From an uncultured Christensenella sp. (GTDB lineage Bacteria > Bacillota > Clostridia > Christensenellales > Borkfalkiaceae), in the NCBI GenBank assembly GCA_910585235.1, contig CAJUCM010000026.1, positions 1 to 12,477 on the forward strand: a stretch of DNA of 12,477 nt. The letters run 5' to 3'. Shown piece by piece: positions 1 to 8,029 of the stretch (position 1 is the stretch's first letter; each line of letters starts with the position of its first letter). The translations under genes and the position numbers were made by a program. The notes under the pieces were generated by a model that saw nothing but the letters and a program-made list of their open reading frames with translations, was not told the DNA's origin and did not search any database.

Positions 1-2668
1 TTTCAAAGCTGAACACGGGAACCTTGACGGCAACGTAGGGAGAATTGGGATAGAGCCCCGTGCCGAAGCCGAGTTTTTTGAGTTTTGCCCCCGCCATGAT
101 CTTGGTCGCAAGCTCGACCATGGGGACCCCCGTCACCTTGGAGATATAGGGAATCGTGCGCGACGCGCGGGGATTCACCTCGATAACGTAGAGTTTATTC
201 TCGTAAATGAGATATTGGATATTGATAAGCCCCTTTGTCTTTAAGGAGAGCGCAAGCTGGGTGGAGACCTCGACGATCTGTTTGAGCATTGCGTCGCTCA
301 GATGATAGGGCGGATAGACCGCGATCGAGTCGCCCGAATGCACGCCCGCGCGCTCGATATGCTGCATGATGCCCGGAACGAGAACGTCCACCCCGTCGGA
401 GATCGCGTCCACTTCGAGTTCGGTGCCCATGAGGTATTTATCGCAGAGCACGGGATTTTCGATATGCTGCGCCAAAATGACATCCATATAGCGGGAAATA
501 TCGTTCTCCGTAAAGGCGATCGTCATGTTCTGCCCGCCGATGACGTACGAGGGACGCAACAGCACGGGATAGCCGAGCTTCTCCGCCGCCGCGATCGCCT
601 CCTCTTTCGTCATGACCGTCAGCCCCTTGGGACGGGCGATGTTGAATTTTTCGAGAAGTTCGTCGAAGCGTTCCCGATCCTCCGCCATATCGACGGAATC
701 CGCGCTTGTCCCCAAAATACGGACGCCTTTTTTATCGAGATAGCCGCAGAGCTTGATCGCCGTCTGTCCGCCGAACGTAATGACGACGCCGTAGGGCTTT
801 TCAATATCGATCACGTTCTGTACGTCTTCGGGGGTCAGCGATTCAAAATAAAGCCTGTCCGCCGTGTCGAAGTCCGTGGAGACCGTTTCGGGGTTGTTGT
901 TGATGATGACGACCTCATAGCCGAGTTCTTTCAGCGTCCAGACGCAGTGAACGGAGGAATAATCGAATTCGATCCCCTGCCCGATCCGGATCGGTCCCGA
1001 CCCGATGACGATAATGCGTTTCTTTTTGGAGCGCTCGATAAAGGGCTTCGCCTCGTCGTGATCCTCGTCGTCGTAGGTCGAATAGAAATAGGGCGTCTGC
1101 GCCGCAAATTCCGCCGCGCAGGTATCGACCATTTTGAACACGGCGCGCCTGTGCATAGGAAGTTTCTCCCCGCTCATCTCTTCCAAATCTTTATCGGTAT
1201 ATCCGAGCTGTTTGCCCGCGAGATATTCCGCACGGTTGAGCTTTTTGCCTTTGATATCGTTTTCAAATCTGACGAGATTGAGGAGTTTATTCAAAAACCA
1301 TCTGTCGATTTTGGTGACGTTGAAGATCTCGTCCGCCGTCGCGCCTGCACGGAGCGCGGCGTAAACGATGAACAGACGCTCGTCCGTCGTTTCGTCGAGC
1401 TTTTTCAGAAGCTCCTCTTTGGGCAGAGGCAGAAATTTGGGGTGATTGAGCGTGGAGAGCGAAATTTCCGCGCCGCGCACCGCTTTCATGATCGCCTGCT
1501 CGAAAGAAGTGCCGATCGCCATGACCTCGCCCGTCGCCTTCATGCGGGAGCCGAGTCCCCTCTTCGCGTACAGGAATTTATCGAACGGCCATTTGGGAAG
1601 TTTGACGACCACATAGTCGATCGTGGGTTCAAAGCAGGCGTAGGTCTTGCCCGTAACGTCGTTTTTGATCTCGTCGAGCGTGTAGCCGAGCGCGATCTTC
1701 GTCGTAACCTTGGCGATCGGATAGCCCGTCGCTTTACTTGCAAGCGCGGAAGAGCGCGAAACGCGGGGATTCACCTCGATGACCGCATATTCAAAGCTGT
1801 CGGGATGAAGCGCGAACTGACAGTTGCACCCGCCCTCGATGCCGAGTTCGGTAATGATATTCAACGCCGCCGTGCGGAGCATCTGATATTCTTTATCGGA
1901 GAGCGTGACCGCGGGCGCAATGACGATCGAGTCGCCCGTATGAACGCCGACGGGGTCAAAGTTCTCCATGGAACAAACGGTCAGAACGTTGCCCGCGCTG
2001 TCTCTGAGAACCTCGAATTCGATCTCTTTCCAGCCGCCGATATATTTTTCAATGAGAACCTGCGTAATGGGCGAGAGCATGAGCCCGTTGTGCGAAATGA
2101 GGCGGAGCTCCTCCTCCGTTTTCGCAACGCCGCCGCCCGCGCCGCCGAGCGTGAACGCAGGGCGCACGATGACGGGATAGCCGAGTTTGTTTGCGATATT
2201 CACGCACTCTTCGACCGTGTAGGCAATATCGCTCGGCACGACGGGCTGGTGAATTTTTTCCATGGTCTCTTTGAAGAGTTCCCGATCCTCCGCCCTGTCG
2301 ATCGCGTCGAGCTTCGTGCCGATCAGCTTGACCCCCCATTCGTCGAGGAAGCCCGATTTTGCGAGCTTACAGCCCATTGTAAGCCCCGTCTGTCCGCCCA
2401 GCGAAGCCAACAGCGAATCGGGGCGCTCCTTGATGATAATGCGCTTTAAGCTGTCCTCCGTCAGCGGTTCGAGATAAATTTCGTCCGCAAGCATTTTATC
2501 CGTCATGATCGTCGCGGGGTTGGAATTGCAGAGAACCACGTTGACGCCCGCGTCTTTCAATACGCGGCACGCCTGCGCGCCCGCATAGTCAAACTCCGCC
2601 GCCTGACCGATCACGATCGGTCCCGATCCGATGACAAGTACTTTTTTAATATCGCTTCTCTTAGGCAT
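1..2668 (-). CDS. carB: Carbamoyl-phosphate synthase large subunit, partial (C-terminus beyond window)
   Basis: This subunit makes carbamoyl phosphate from bicarbonate, two ATP and ammonia delivered by CarA, feeding ArgF (and pyrimidine synthesis). 889 codons are visible of a family norm near 1070. The missing part is the end of the second synthetase half and the C-terminal regulatory (MGS-like) domain. The two homologous ATP-grasp halves are both visible: GSGPIVIGQ at residues 14-22 starts the first and GSGPIRIGQ from residue 556 starts the second, after an acidic linker (DDEDHDE). Both halves carry the expected EVNPR motifs. The second half reads RPSYVIGGQNM, a variant I associate with Clostridia, where enterobacteria have GGRAM. 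The ATG start (2666-2668) is supported by an AAAGGAG ribosome binding site inside the last codons of carA. Only 2 bases separate the carA stop from this start, so translation is probably coupled. The reading frame is uninterrupted to the window edge. Confidence 0.97.
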   Translation of the reverse strand, partial: MPKRSDIKKVLVIGSGPIVIGQAAEFDYAGAQACRVLKDAGVNVVLCNSNPATIMTDKMLADEIYLEPLTEDSLKRIIIKERPDSLLASLGGQTGLTMGCKLAKSGFLDEWGVKLIGTKLDAIDRAEDRELFKETMEKIHQPVVPSDIAYTVEECVNIANKLGYPVIVRPAFTLGGAGGGVAKTEEELRLISHNGLMLSPITQVLIEKYIGGWKEIEFEVLRDSAGNVLTVCSMENFDPVGVHTGDSIVIAPAVTLSDKEYQMLRTAALNIITELGIEGGCNCQFALHPDSFEYAVIEVNPRVSRSSALASKATGYPIAKVTTKIALGYTLDEIKNDVTGKTYACFEPTIDYVVVKLPKWPFDKFLYAKRGLGSRMKATGEVMAIGTSFEQAIMKAVRGAEISLSTLNHPKFLPLPKEELLKKLDETTDERLFIVYAALRAGATADEIFNVTKIDRWFLNKLLNLVRFENDIKGKKLNRAEYLAGKQLGYTDKDLEEMSGEKLPMHRRAVFKMVDTCAAEFAAQTPYFYSTYDDEDHDEAKPFIERSKKKRIIVIGSGPIRIGQGIEFDYSSVHCVWTLKELGYEVVIINNNPETVSTDFDTADRLYFESLTPEDVQNVIDIEKPYGVVITFGGQTAIKLCGYLDKKGVRILGTSADSVDMAEDRERFDELLEKFNIARPKGLTVMTKEEAIAAAEKLGYPVLLRPSYVIGGQNMTIAFTENDISRYMDVILAQHIENPVLCDKYLMGTELEVDAISDGVDVLVPGIMQHIERAGVHSGDSIAVYPPYHLSDAMLKQIVEVSTQLALSLKTKGLINIQYLIYENKLYVIEVNPRASRTIPYISKVTGVPMVELATKIMAGAKLKKLGFGTGLYPNSPYVAVKVPVFSFE

Positions 2669-2670
2669 GA

Positions 2671-3735
2671 TTATTTACGCTCCTTTGCGGTTTTCATTCT
2701 TGCGACAAATTCGTCGAAGAGCTTGTTTGCGTCGTGCGGACCCGCGCACGCTTCGGGGTGGAACTGCGTCGTGAACGCGTTGAGTTCGGGATAGTCGATC
2801 CCTTCGCACGTTCCGTCGTTTCCGTTGAGATAGCTGAGCTTTCCGCATTTCAGGCTATTCGACACCACTTCGTATCCGTGGTTCTGGCTGGTGATAAAAA
2901 TTCTTCCGCTGTCGACGTGGCGCACGGGCTGGTTCGCGCCCCTGTGCCCGTACTTCATTTTCCGCGTCTGTCCGCCCATCGCGAGCGCAAACAGCTGGTG
3001 ACCGAGGCAGATCCCGAACACGGGAACTTTGCCCGCGATCTTCTTGATCGTCTCGATGACGCCCGTATTCTCCGCGGGGTCTCCGGGACCGTTCGAGAGC
3101 ATGACGCCGTCTGCAATTTTCAGCGTTTCCTCCGCGGGATAGTCGGCGGGAACGGTGACGACTTTTACGTTTCTTTTGAGCAATTCGCGCTCGATATTGT
3201 TCTTTGCGCCGAAGTCATATAAAACGACGGTGTATTTCCCTTCGCCGAGCGTTCTGACCTCTTTGGAGCTGACGGAAGCGACCGCGTCTTTAATGCGGTA
3301 GCGTTTGAGCGACACAAGATCGGTAAAGGGCTTGAACGAGATCGCGGCGTTCATGACGCCCGCCTCCCTGACCGTTCTCGTGAGTTCGCGCGTGTCGATC
3401 CCGTACACGGCGGGGATCCCCTCGCGTTTCAGGTATTCCTCTACCGTCCCCTCAGAACGGAAATTTGAGGGAGCGTCGCACTTCTCGCGCACGATATACG
3501 CCGTCAGATAGCTGTGCATACTCTCCGAATCGGCGGAGATCATGCCGTAATTCCCGATGAGGGGAAAGGTCTGCGTGACGATCTGACCGTAATAACTCGG
3601 ATCGGTCAGCGTCTCGATATACCCCGTCATGCCCGTTGTGAACACGAGTTCGCCGATCACCTCTTTTTCCGCGCCGAAAGAATATCCCTCGAATACTTTC
3701 CCGTTTTGCAGCGTTACATAAATTTTTTTGCTCAT
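2671..3735 (-). CDS. carA: Carbamoyl-phosphate synthase small (glutaminase) subunit
   Basis: This is the glutamine amidotransferase subunit that hydrolyses glutamine and channels ammonia to CarB. The protein has 354 residues, normal for the family. The N-terminal CarA-specific domain (about 1-150) contains the typical TGMTGYIETLTDPSY segment. The C-terminal class I glutaminase domain (about 165-350) has the nucleophile elbow GICLGHQ with Cys243, the SNGPGDP loop at 214-220, and the other catalytic residues His326 and Glu328 in FHPEA. A GGGAG ribosome binding site lies 9 bases before the ATG. The gene follows argF after 53 bases and abuts carB. Its place inside the arg operon suggests that this synthetase serves arginine first. 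Whether a separate pyrimidine enzyme exists cannot be told from here. Confidence 0.97.
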   Translation of the reverse strand: MSKKIYVTLQNGKVFEGYSFGAEKEVIGELVFTTGMTGYIETLTDPSYYGQIVTQTFPLIGNYGMISADSESMHSYLTAYIVREKCDAPSNFRSEGTVEEYLKREGIPAVYGIDTRELTRTVREAGVMNAAISFKPFTDLVSLKRYRIKDAVASVSSKEVRTLGEGKYTVVLYDFGAKNNIERELLKRNVKVVTVPADYPAEETLKIADGVMLSNGPGDPAENTGVIETIKKIAGKVPVFGICLGHQLFALAMGGQTRKMKYGHRGANQPVRHVDSGRIFITSQNHGYEVVSNSLKCGKLSYLNGNDGTCEGIDYPELNAFTTQFHPEACAGPHDANKLFDEFVARMKTAKERK

Positions 3736-3769
3736 TGATAATATCTCCCGCGTTTTTTCCTTCGCTCAC

Positions 3770-3787
3770 CGCTTGTCCGCGCAAGCG
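3770..3787 (-). promoter_or_regulatory. Small intercistronic inverted repeat between argF and carA
   Basis: A 6-base perfect inverted repeat (CGCTTG / CAAGCG, 6-base loop) sits directly after the argF stop codon in the 53-base argF-carA gap. On the transcribed minus strand the bases after it are purine-rich, not a T-run, so it does not look like a terminator for this operon. It could protect or mark an mRNA end, or be chance. The T-rich flank is on the plus-strand side, where no gene ends. Confidence 0.25.
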
Positions 3788-3788
3788 T

Positions 3789-4691
3789 TTATTTCATTAG
3801 TTTGCACATGACGGCTTTCTGCGCGTGCAGTCTGTTTTCCGCCTCGTCGAAAATTTCGTCGGCGTGTTCTTCGAGAACGTCCGCCGTGATCTCCTCGCCC
3901 CTGTGGGCGGGCAGGCAGTGCAGAACCATTGCGCCCTTATTTGCGGCTTTCATGACCTTTTCATTGACCTGATAGCCCTTGAACGCCTTTTCGCGCTTTG
4001 CCTTTTCCTCCTCCTGCCCCATCGAAGCCCATACGTCCGTATAGACGACGTCGGCGTTTTCAGCCGCCTCCTCCGCACTGCGGCAGAGGGTAAATTCGAT
4101 ATTGTCCTTTGCAAGCCGCATAAGCTCCTTATCCGGCTCGTAGCCCTCCGGACAGGCGATCGAAAAGTTCATGCCCGTCTTGACCGCTCCCACCATTAAG
4201 GAGTTCGCCATATTGTTTCCGTCGCCGATAAAGCAGAGTTTCAGTCCCTTGAAAGAGCCCTTGCGCTCGCGGATCGTCATGAGGTCGGCAAGCACCTGAC
4301 AGGGGTGGCAGTAATCGGTCAGACCGTTGATGACGGGGATCGTGCCGTATTTTGCAAGATCCTCCACTTCCTTCTGATCGAACGTGCGGATCATAATGCC
4401 GTCGAGATAGCGCGAAAGCACCCGCGCCGTATCCTCCACGGGCTCGCCCCTGCCGATCTGCAAATCGCGGTTAGAGAGGAACAGGGCGTAGCCGCCGAGT
4501 TCGTACATTCCCACCTCGAAGGAAACGCGGGTGCGCGTCGAGGATTTCTGAAAGATCATGCCGAGCTTTTTGCCTTTCAGCATTTCGTTCACGACGCCGT
4601 TTTTGCGCTCGTATTTGAGCTGATCTGCAAGATTGAGAACGGATAAAATATCCTCTCTCGAAAAATCGTTGAGTTTCAGTAAGTGTTTCAT
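3789..4691 (-). CDS. argF: Ornithine carbamoyltransferase
   Basis: This enzyme joins carbamoyl phosphate to ornithine to give citrulline. The protein has 300 residues, typical of anabolic enzymes. The carbamoyl-phosphate site is STRTR at 51-55, with HPCQ at 129-132 completing it. Ornithine-specific features are FLSNRDLQIGRGEP near 71-84, the SMG loop at 223-225 (DVWASMG) and HCLP at 258-261, which separate it from aspartate carbamoyltransferase. The start ATG overlaps the argD stop by four bases (ATGA). An AAGGAG ribosome binding site lies 10 bases upstream, inside the end of argD. It could equally be labelled argF or argI, since these names do not mark different functions. An anabolic role is inferred from the operon; no arginine deiminase genes are nearby. 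Confidence 0.97.
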   Translation of the reverse strand: MKHLLKLNDFSREDILSVLNLADQLKYERKNGVVNEMLKGKKLGMIFQKSSTRTRVSFEVGMYELGGYALFLSNRDLQIGRGEPVEDTARVLSRYLDGIMIRTFDQKEVEDLAKYGTIPVINGLTDYCHPCQVLADLMTIRERKGSFKGLKLCFIGDGNNMANSLMVGAVKTGMNFSIACPEGYEPDKELMRLAKDNIEFTLCRSAEEAAENADVVYTDVWASMGQEEEKAKREKAFKGYQVNEKVMKAANKGAMVLHCLPAHRGEEITADVLEEHADEIFDEAENRLHAQKAVMCKLMK

Positions 4692-5854
4692 GCCTTTAAT
4701 ACTCCTTCGAGGATGTCAAGTCCCTCGTCCATTTCCGTTTTCGTGATCGTGAGCGGAGGCACGAGGCGCAACCTCTTGTGCGCCGTCAGAACGAGCAGTC
4801 CCCTGTTAAGGCACTCCGCCGCCACCTGTTTGGGATCTTTTTCAACTTCCAGTCCGATCATGAATCCCAAACCCGTCACTTTTTTGATCCCCCCGATCTT
4901 TTCGAGTTTCATTCTCATGTAATCCGCCTTGACCGCAACGTCCGATAAAAACTCATCCGTCATGCGCTCGACGACGTTGCACGCGCCCGCGCACACGACG
5001 GGATTCCCGCCGAACGTCGAACCGTGATCGCCCGCAGTCAGAACGTTCTCGGTCTTTCCGAAAAAGAGGCACGCGCCGATCGGAAGTCCGCCGCCCAAGC
5101 CCTTTGCCGTCGTGACGAGATCGGGCGCAATACCGTAATGCTCGTAGGCGAAAAATTTACCCGTTCTGCCGTTTCCGCACTGCACTTCGTCGCAGACGAG
5201 CAGAACGTCGTTCTCTTTGCAATAGGCGGCAAGCTCCCGGATAAAGCCACGATCGAGCGCCGTTACGCCGCTCTCGCCCTGCACGCATTCGATGACGACC
5301 GCGCACGCCTTACCGTCCGAAGCCCGCTCCACCGCCTTAACGTCCGCGACCGTGTTGACGACGTCGGGAACGAAGGGCGCAAAATATTTATGAAAGGAAT
5401 CCTGCCCCGTCGCGGAGAGCGTAAAGAGCGTTCTGCCATGAAAACTGTCTTTCAAAGAGACGATCCGTTTGCGCTTTTCGCCGTACTTTTCAAAGGAATA
5501 TTTCCGCGCCGTCTTGAACGCGCACTCGTTTGCCTCCGCGCCCGAATTTGCAAAAAACGCGCGCTTCGCACCCGTCTTTTCGCACAGAAGCCGCGCAAGC
5601 CGCGCCTGCGGTTCGATATAGTAATAATTGCTGACGTGCTGAATTTTATTGAGCTGGTCAACGACCGCATTTTTCCACGCCTCGTCGTTCACGCCGAACA
5701 CGTTCACCGCGATCCCCGCGCCGAAGTCGATATACGATTTTCCGTCGCTATCGCAGAGCGTCGCGTTCTTACCGCCCGCGAACGCCACGGGAAAGCGCGA
5801 AAAGGTCTTTGCGCCGTATTTTTCGTCAAGTTCTTTGATTTCGCTGAAATTCAT
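4688..5854 (-). CDS. argD: Acetylornithine aminotransferase (PLP enzyme)
   Basis: This enzyme transfers an amino group from glutamate to N-acetylglutamate semialdehyde, giving N-acetylornithine. It is a class III aminotransferase of 388 residues, a normal length. Visible signatures are the phosphate-binding NSGAEANE at 103-110, FHGRT at 138-142, the cofactor-ring aspartate in DEVQCGNGRTG at 222-232, and the PLP-binding lysine Lys251 in TTAKGLGGG. Related ornithine aminotransferases share these motifs; the arg operon context favours ArgD. The 56 bases before the start hold a terminator-like hairpin. The ribosome binding site (GGGGTG, 5 bases from the ATG) is only moderate, so expression may be lower than that of the genes upstream. 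The stop overlaps the argF start. Confidence 0.96.
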   Translation of the reverse strand: MNFSEIKELDEKYGAKTFSRFPVAFAGGKNATLCDSDGKSYIDFGAGIAVNVFGVNDEAWKNAVVDQLNKIQHVSNYYYIEPQARLARLLCEKTGAKRAFFANSGAEANECAFKTARKYSFEKYGEKRKRIVSLKDSFHGRTLFTLSATGQDSFHKYFAPFVPDVVNTVADVKAVERASDGKACAVVIECVQGESGVTALDRGFIRELAAYCKENDVLLVCDEVQCGNGRTGKFFAYEHYGIAPDLVTTAKGLGGGLPIGACLFFGKTENVLTAGDHGSTFGGNPVVCAGACNVVERMTDEFLSDVAVKADYMRMKLEKIGGIKKVTGLGFMIGLEVEKDPKQVAAECLNRGLLVLTAHKRLRLVPPLTITKTEMDEGLDILEGVLKA

Positions 5855-5888
5855 AACCGCACCCCGTTCCGAAATAAACGATATACCG

Positions 5889-5916
5889 AAAAAAGAGACT
5901 GATTAAAAAATCAGTC
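5889..5916 (-). terminator. Terminator-like hairpin across the argB stop codon
   Basis: On the minus strand an 8-base perfect stem (GACTGATT / AATCAGTC) with a TTTT loop is followed by TC and a run of six T. This has the form of a Rho-independent terminator. It lies inside the arg operon and its 5' arm includes the argB stop codon (TGA). The stem has only three G-C pairs, so it is probably leaky and would reduce rather than block transcription into argD-argF-carAB. It could also act as an mRNA processing or stability element. Confidence 0.5.
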
Positions 5917-6768
5917 GCCTTTCACAAACATTGTTCCCATACCTTCGTCGGAAAGCAATTCCAATAAAAGAGAATGTCTGACCCTGCCGTCTGTAATAAA
6001 CACACGGTTCACTCCGCGGCGGATCGCTTCTTTACAGCAGTTGATCTTCGGGATCATACCGCCCGAAATGATCCCCTCGCGCACGAGCGATTCGATGTCC
6101 GAAACATAGACCTTGTTAATCAGGCTCGTCTCGTCGTTTTTGTCGTGCAAAAGCCCCTTGACGTCGGTCATGAGAATGAGGCTCTCCGCTTGGAGCGCGC
6201 CCGCAATGCTCGACGCCGCGCTGTCCGCATTGACGTTATAGATATTGCCCTCGTTATCGAACCCCACGGAGGAGATGACGGGCATATAGTCCTTTTCGAG
6301 ACAGTCGGAAATGAGCTGTGCGTCCACGCGGACGATCCTGCCCACAAAGCCGAGCTTTTCGTCCTGCTTTTCGCAGAGGAGCATTCCGCCGTCCATTCCC
6401 GAAAGCCCCACCGCTTTCGCGCCCAAATTTCCGAGCATGTGCACGAGCGATTTATTCACTTTCCCCGAAAGCACCATTCTGACGACTTCCGCCGTCTCCG
6501 CGTCGGTGTATCTGAGACCGTCGATAAATTTCGATTGAATGCCCATGCGCGAGAGCGTCTCTGAAATTTCGGGACCGCCCCCGTGGACTAAAACGACCTT
6601 CACGCCCACGCACCTTAAAAGCGTTAAATCGCGCATGACCTCGATTTTCGCTTCGTCGCCGAGCATGGCGTTTCCGCCGTATTTGATGACGAGAATTTTA
6701 TTTCTGTATTTTTCGATGTAGGGCATCGCCTCGATGAGGAACTCCGCCTTTTTCTCAATCTCCGTCAC
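5911..6768 (-). CDS. argB: N-acetylglutamate kinase, probably arginine-sensitive type
   Basis: This kinase phosphorylates N-acetylglutamate, the second step and usual control point of the acetyl-cycling arginine pathway. From a GTG start it has 285 residues. Amino-acid kinase motifs are visible: IKYGGNAM with Lys29, HGGGP at 63-67, the ADSAAS segment near 181-186, TDVKG near 201-205, and MIPK with Lys241. I chose GTG at 6766-6768 because it forms a GTGA overlap with the argJ stop, has GGAG 10 bases upstream, and gives the N-terminal helix (AEFLIEAMPYI) usual in the family. The frame stays open for 52 more codons upstream, but that part lies inside argJ. The N-terminal helix and the C-terminal DEGMGTM motif are features of hexameric kinases inhibited by arginine, unlike the short enzyme of E. 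coli. Inhibition is inferred, not shown. Confidence 0.96.
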   Translation of the reverse strand: MTEIEKKAEFLIEAMPYIEKYRNKILVIKYGGNAMLGDEAKIEVMRDLTLLRCVGVKVVLVHGGGPEISETLSRMGIQSKFIDGLRYTDAETAEVVRMVLSGKVNKSLVHMLGNLGAKAVGLSGMDGGMLLCEKQDEKLGFVGRIVRVDAQLISDCLEKDYMPVISSVGFDNEGNIYNVNADSAASSIAGALQAESLILMTDVKGLLHDKNDETSLINKVYVSDIESLVREGIISGGMIPKINCCKEAIRRGVNRVFITDGRVRHSLLLELLSDEGMGTMFVKGD

Positions 6769-7979
6769 GTTCTGTAATCTCCGTTGATCTTCACGTAATC
6801 GTATGTAAGGTCGCAACCGTATCCCGTCGCGCTCTCGATCCCGTCGTTCAGATCGACCATAATATGGATCTCTTTCTGCGAGAGGATCTTTTTGGCGAGT
6901 TCTTCGTCGAACGCCACCGCGCACCCTCTCTTATACGCATCCACGATCCCCGCCGAGGAACAGAAGCTCACGTTGATCTTTGCAACGTCGAGATCCGCTC
7001 CCGAATAGCCGAGCGCGCACATGACCCTGCCCCCGTTTGCGTCCGCGCCGAACACCATGGATTTGACGAGGTTGGAATTGACGACGGATTTTGCGGCGAG
7101 CCGCGCGTCCGCCTTGGTCTTTGCCCGTTTGACGTGGCACTCGATGAGCTTGGTCGCACCCTCGCCGTCCGCGGCGAGCATTTTGCAGTAATTCGTCGTA
7201 ACGGCGTGAAGCACTTCCTTAAAGCGCTGAAAATCTTTTCCCTCCGCGACGATCTCTTTATTCTCCGCAAGCCCGTTCGCAAGCACCAAAAGCATATCGT
7301 TCGTGGAAGTATCCCTGTCCACGGAGAGCATATTGATGGAATCGTCCACCTCTTCGGAGAGCGCTCTTTGCAACATTTCGGGGGAGATCGCGGCGTCCGT
7401 CGTCACGAACAAGAGCATGGTCGCCATGTTCGGACAGATCATTCCGACTCCCTTACCGATCGCGCCGATCTTCACCTCTTTCCCGCCGAGCATAAATTTG
7501 TAGGCAAGTTCCTTTTTAACGGTGTCGGTCGTCATAATGGCTTCCGCCGCCGCGTCGCTGTGATCGCCAAGTCCTGCGGCAAGCTCCGGCATTCCCTCTT
7601 TGATGGGATCGATCGAAAGTTTCTGACCGATCACGCCCGTCGAAGCGACGGCAACGTCCTCTTTGGGAATCTTCGTATAGCGCTTGACGAGCGCGCACAT
7701 TCTGTTTGCAATGCTCACGCCGTTCCGGTTGCAGGTATTCGCGTTTCCGCTGTTGACGACGACCGCCTGCAAATAGCCGTCCTGAATATGTTCCTTTGTA
7801 ACGATTACGGGCGCGCCCTTGACGAGATTCGTCGTATAGACCGCCGCGGCGGAACAGCGCTTATCCGAGACGATCAGCGCCAAATCGCGTTTCGTTTTAT
7901 TTTTGCGGATTCCGCAGTGAACGCCGTTCGCCCTGAATCCGCGGGGCGCGCATACGCCCCCTTCGATCATTTCCAACAT
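6765..7979 (-). CDS. argJ: Glutamate N-acetyltransferase / ornithine acetyltransferase (ArgJ)
   Basis: ArgJ moves the acetyl group from N-acetylornithine to glutamate, releasing ornithine and closing the acetyl cycle. Many family members also make N-acetylglutamate from acetyl-CoA. The 404-residue precursor is of normal length. The self-cleavage site is clear in MICPNMATML: the cut is expected between Ala186 and Thr187, with Thr187 becoming the nucleophile of the beta chain. The oxyanion-hole motif STGVIGQ is at 113-119. The first ATG is preferred because GGGGT lies 7 bases upstream. Met4 has no well-placed ribosome binding site. No argA or argE is visible, which fits a bifunctional enzyme, but sequence alone does not prove that. 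A 27-base gap separates it from argC and contains part of its own likely promoter. Confidence 0.96.
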   Translation of the reverse strand: MLEMIEGGVCAPRGFRANGVHCGIRKNKTKRDLALIVSDKRCSAAAVYTTNLVKGAPVIVTKEHIQDGYLQAVVVNSGNANTCNRNGVSIANRMCALVKRYTKIPKEDVAVASTGVIGQKLSIDPIKEGMPELAAGLGDHSDAAAEAIMTTDTVKKELAYKFMLGGKEVKIGAIGKGVGMICPNMATMLLFVTTDAAISPEMLQRALSEEVDDSINMLSVDRDTSTNDMLLVLANGLAENKEIVAEGKDFQRFKEVLHAVTTNYCKMLAADGEGATKLIECHVKRAKTKADARLAAKSVVNSNLVKSMVFGADANGGRVMCALGYSGADLDVAKINVSFCSSAGIVDAYKRGCAVAFDEELAKKILSQKEIHIMVDLNDGIESATGYGCDLTYDYVKINGDYRT

Positions 7980-8000
7980 ATTTTTTACCCCATCCGATTG

Positions 8001-8029
8001 ATTATATCACAAACCGAGCCGTTCGTCAA
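8001..8029 (-). promoter_or_regulatory. Internal promoter for argJ embedded in the argC 3' end
   Basis: On the minus strand TTGACG (8024-8029), a 17-base spacer and TATAAT (8001-8006) form a near-consensus housekeeping promoter. It also carries the extended -10 TG (TGATATAAT), in which TGA is the argC stop codon. The -35 box is coded by the Leu-Asp codons near the ArgC C-terminus. Predicted transcription starts near 7994, about 15 bases before the argJ ATG and just ahead of its GGGG ribosome binding site. It would allow argJBDF-carAB expression independent of argGC. Confidence 0.7.

Noticed and set aside
302..2449. A 715-codon plus-strand open frame opposite carB
   Set aside because: It is in exact antisense codon register with carB, has an implausible Arg/Asp/Phe-rich composition and no known motif. 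The minus-strand frame is an unmistakable CarB.
3736..3760. Possible carA promoter using TATTAT just before its ATG
   Set aside because: There is no -35-like hexamer 16-18 bases upstream, and a good ribosome binding site lies within the stretch, as expected for an internal operon gene.
6769..6924. A 52-codon in-frame N-terminal extension of ArgB
   Set aside because: It lies wholly within argJ in another frame and is Arg-rich. The GTG at 6766-6768 has a ribosome binding site, a stop/start overlap and the family N-terminus.
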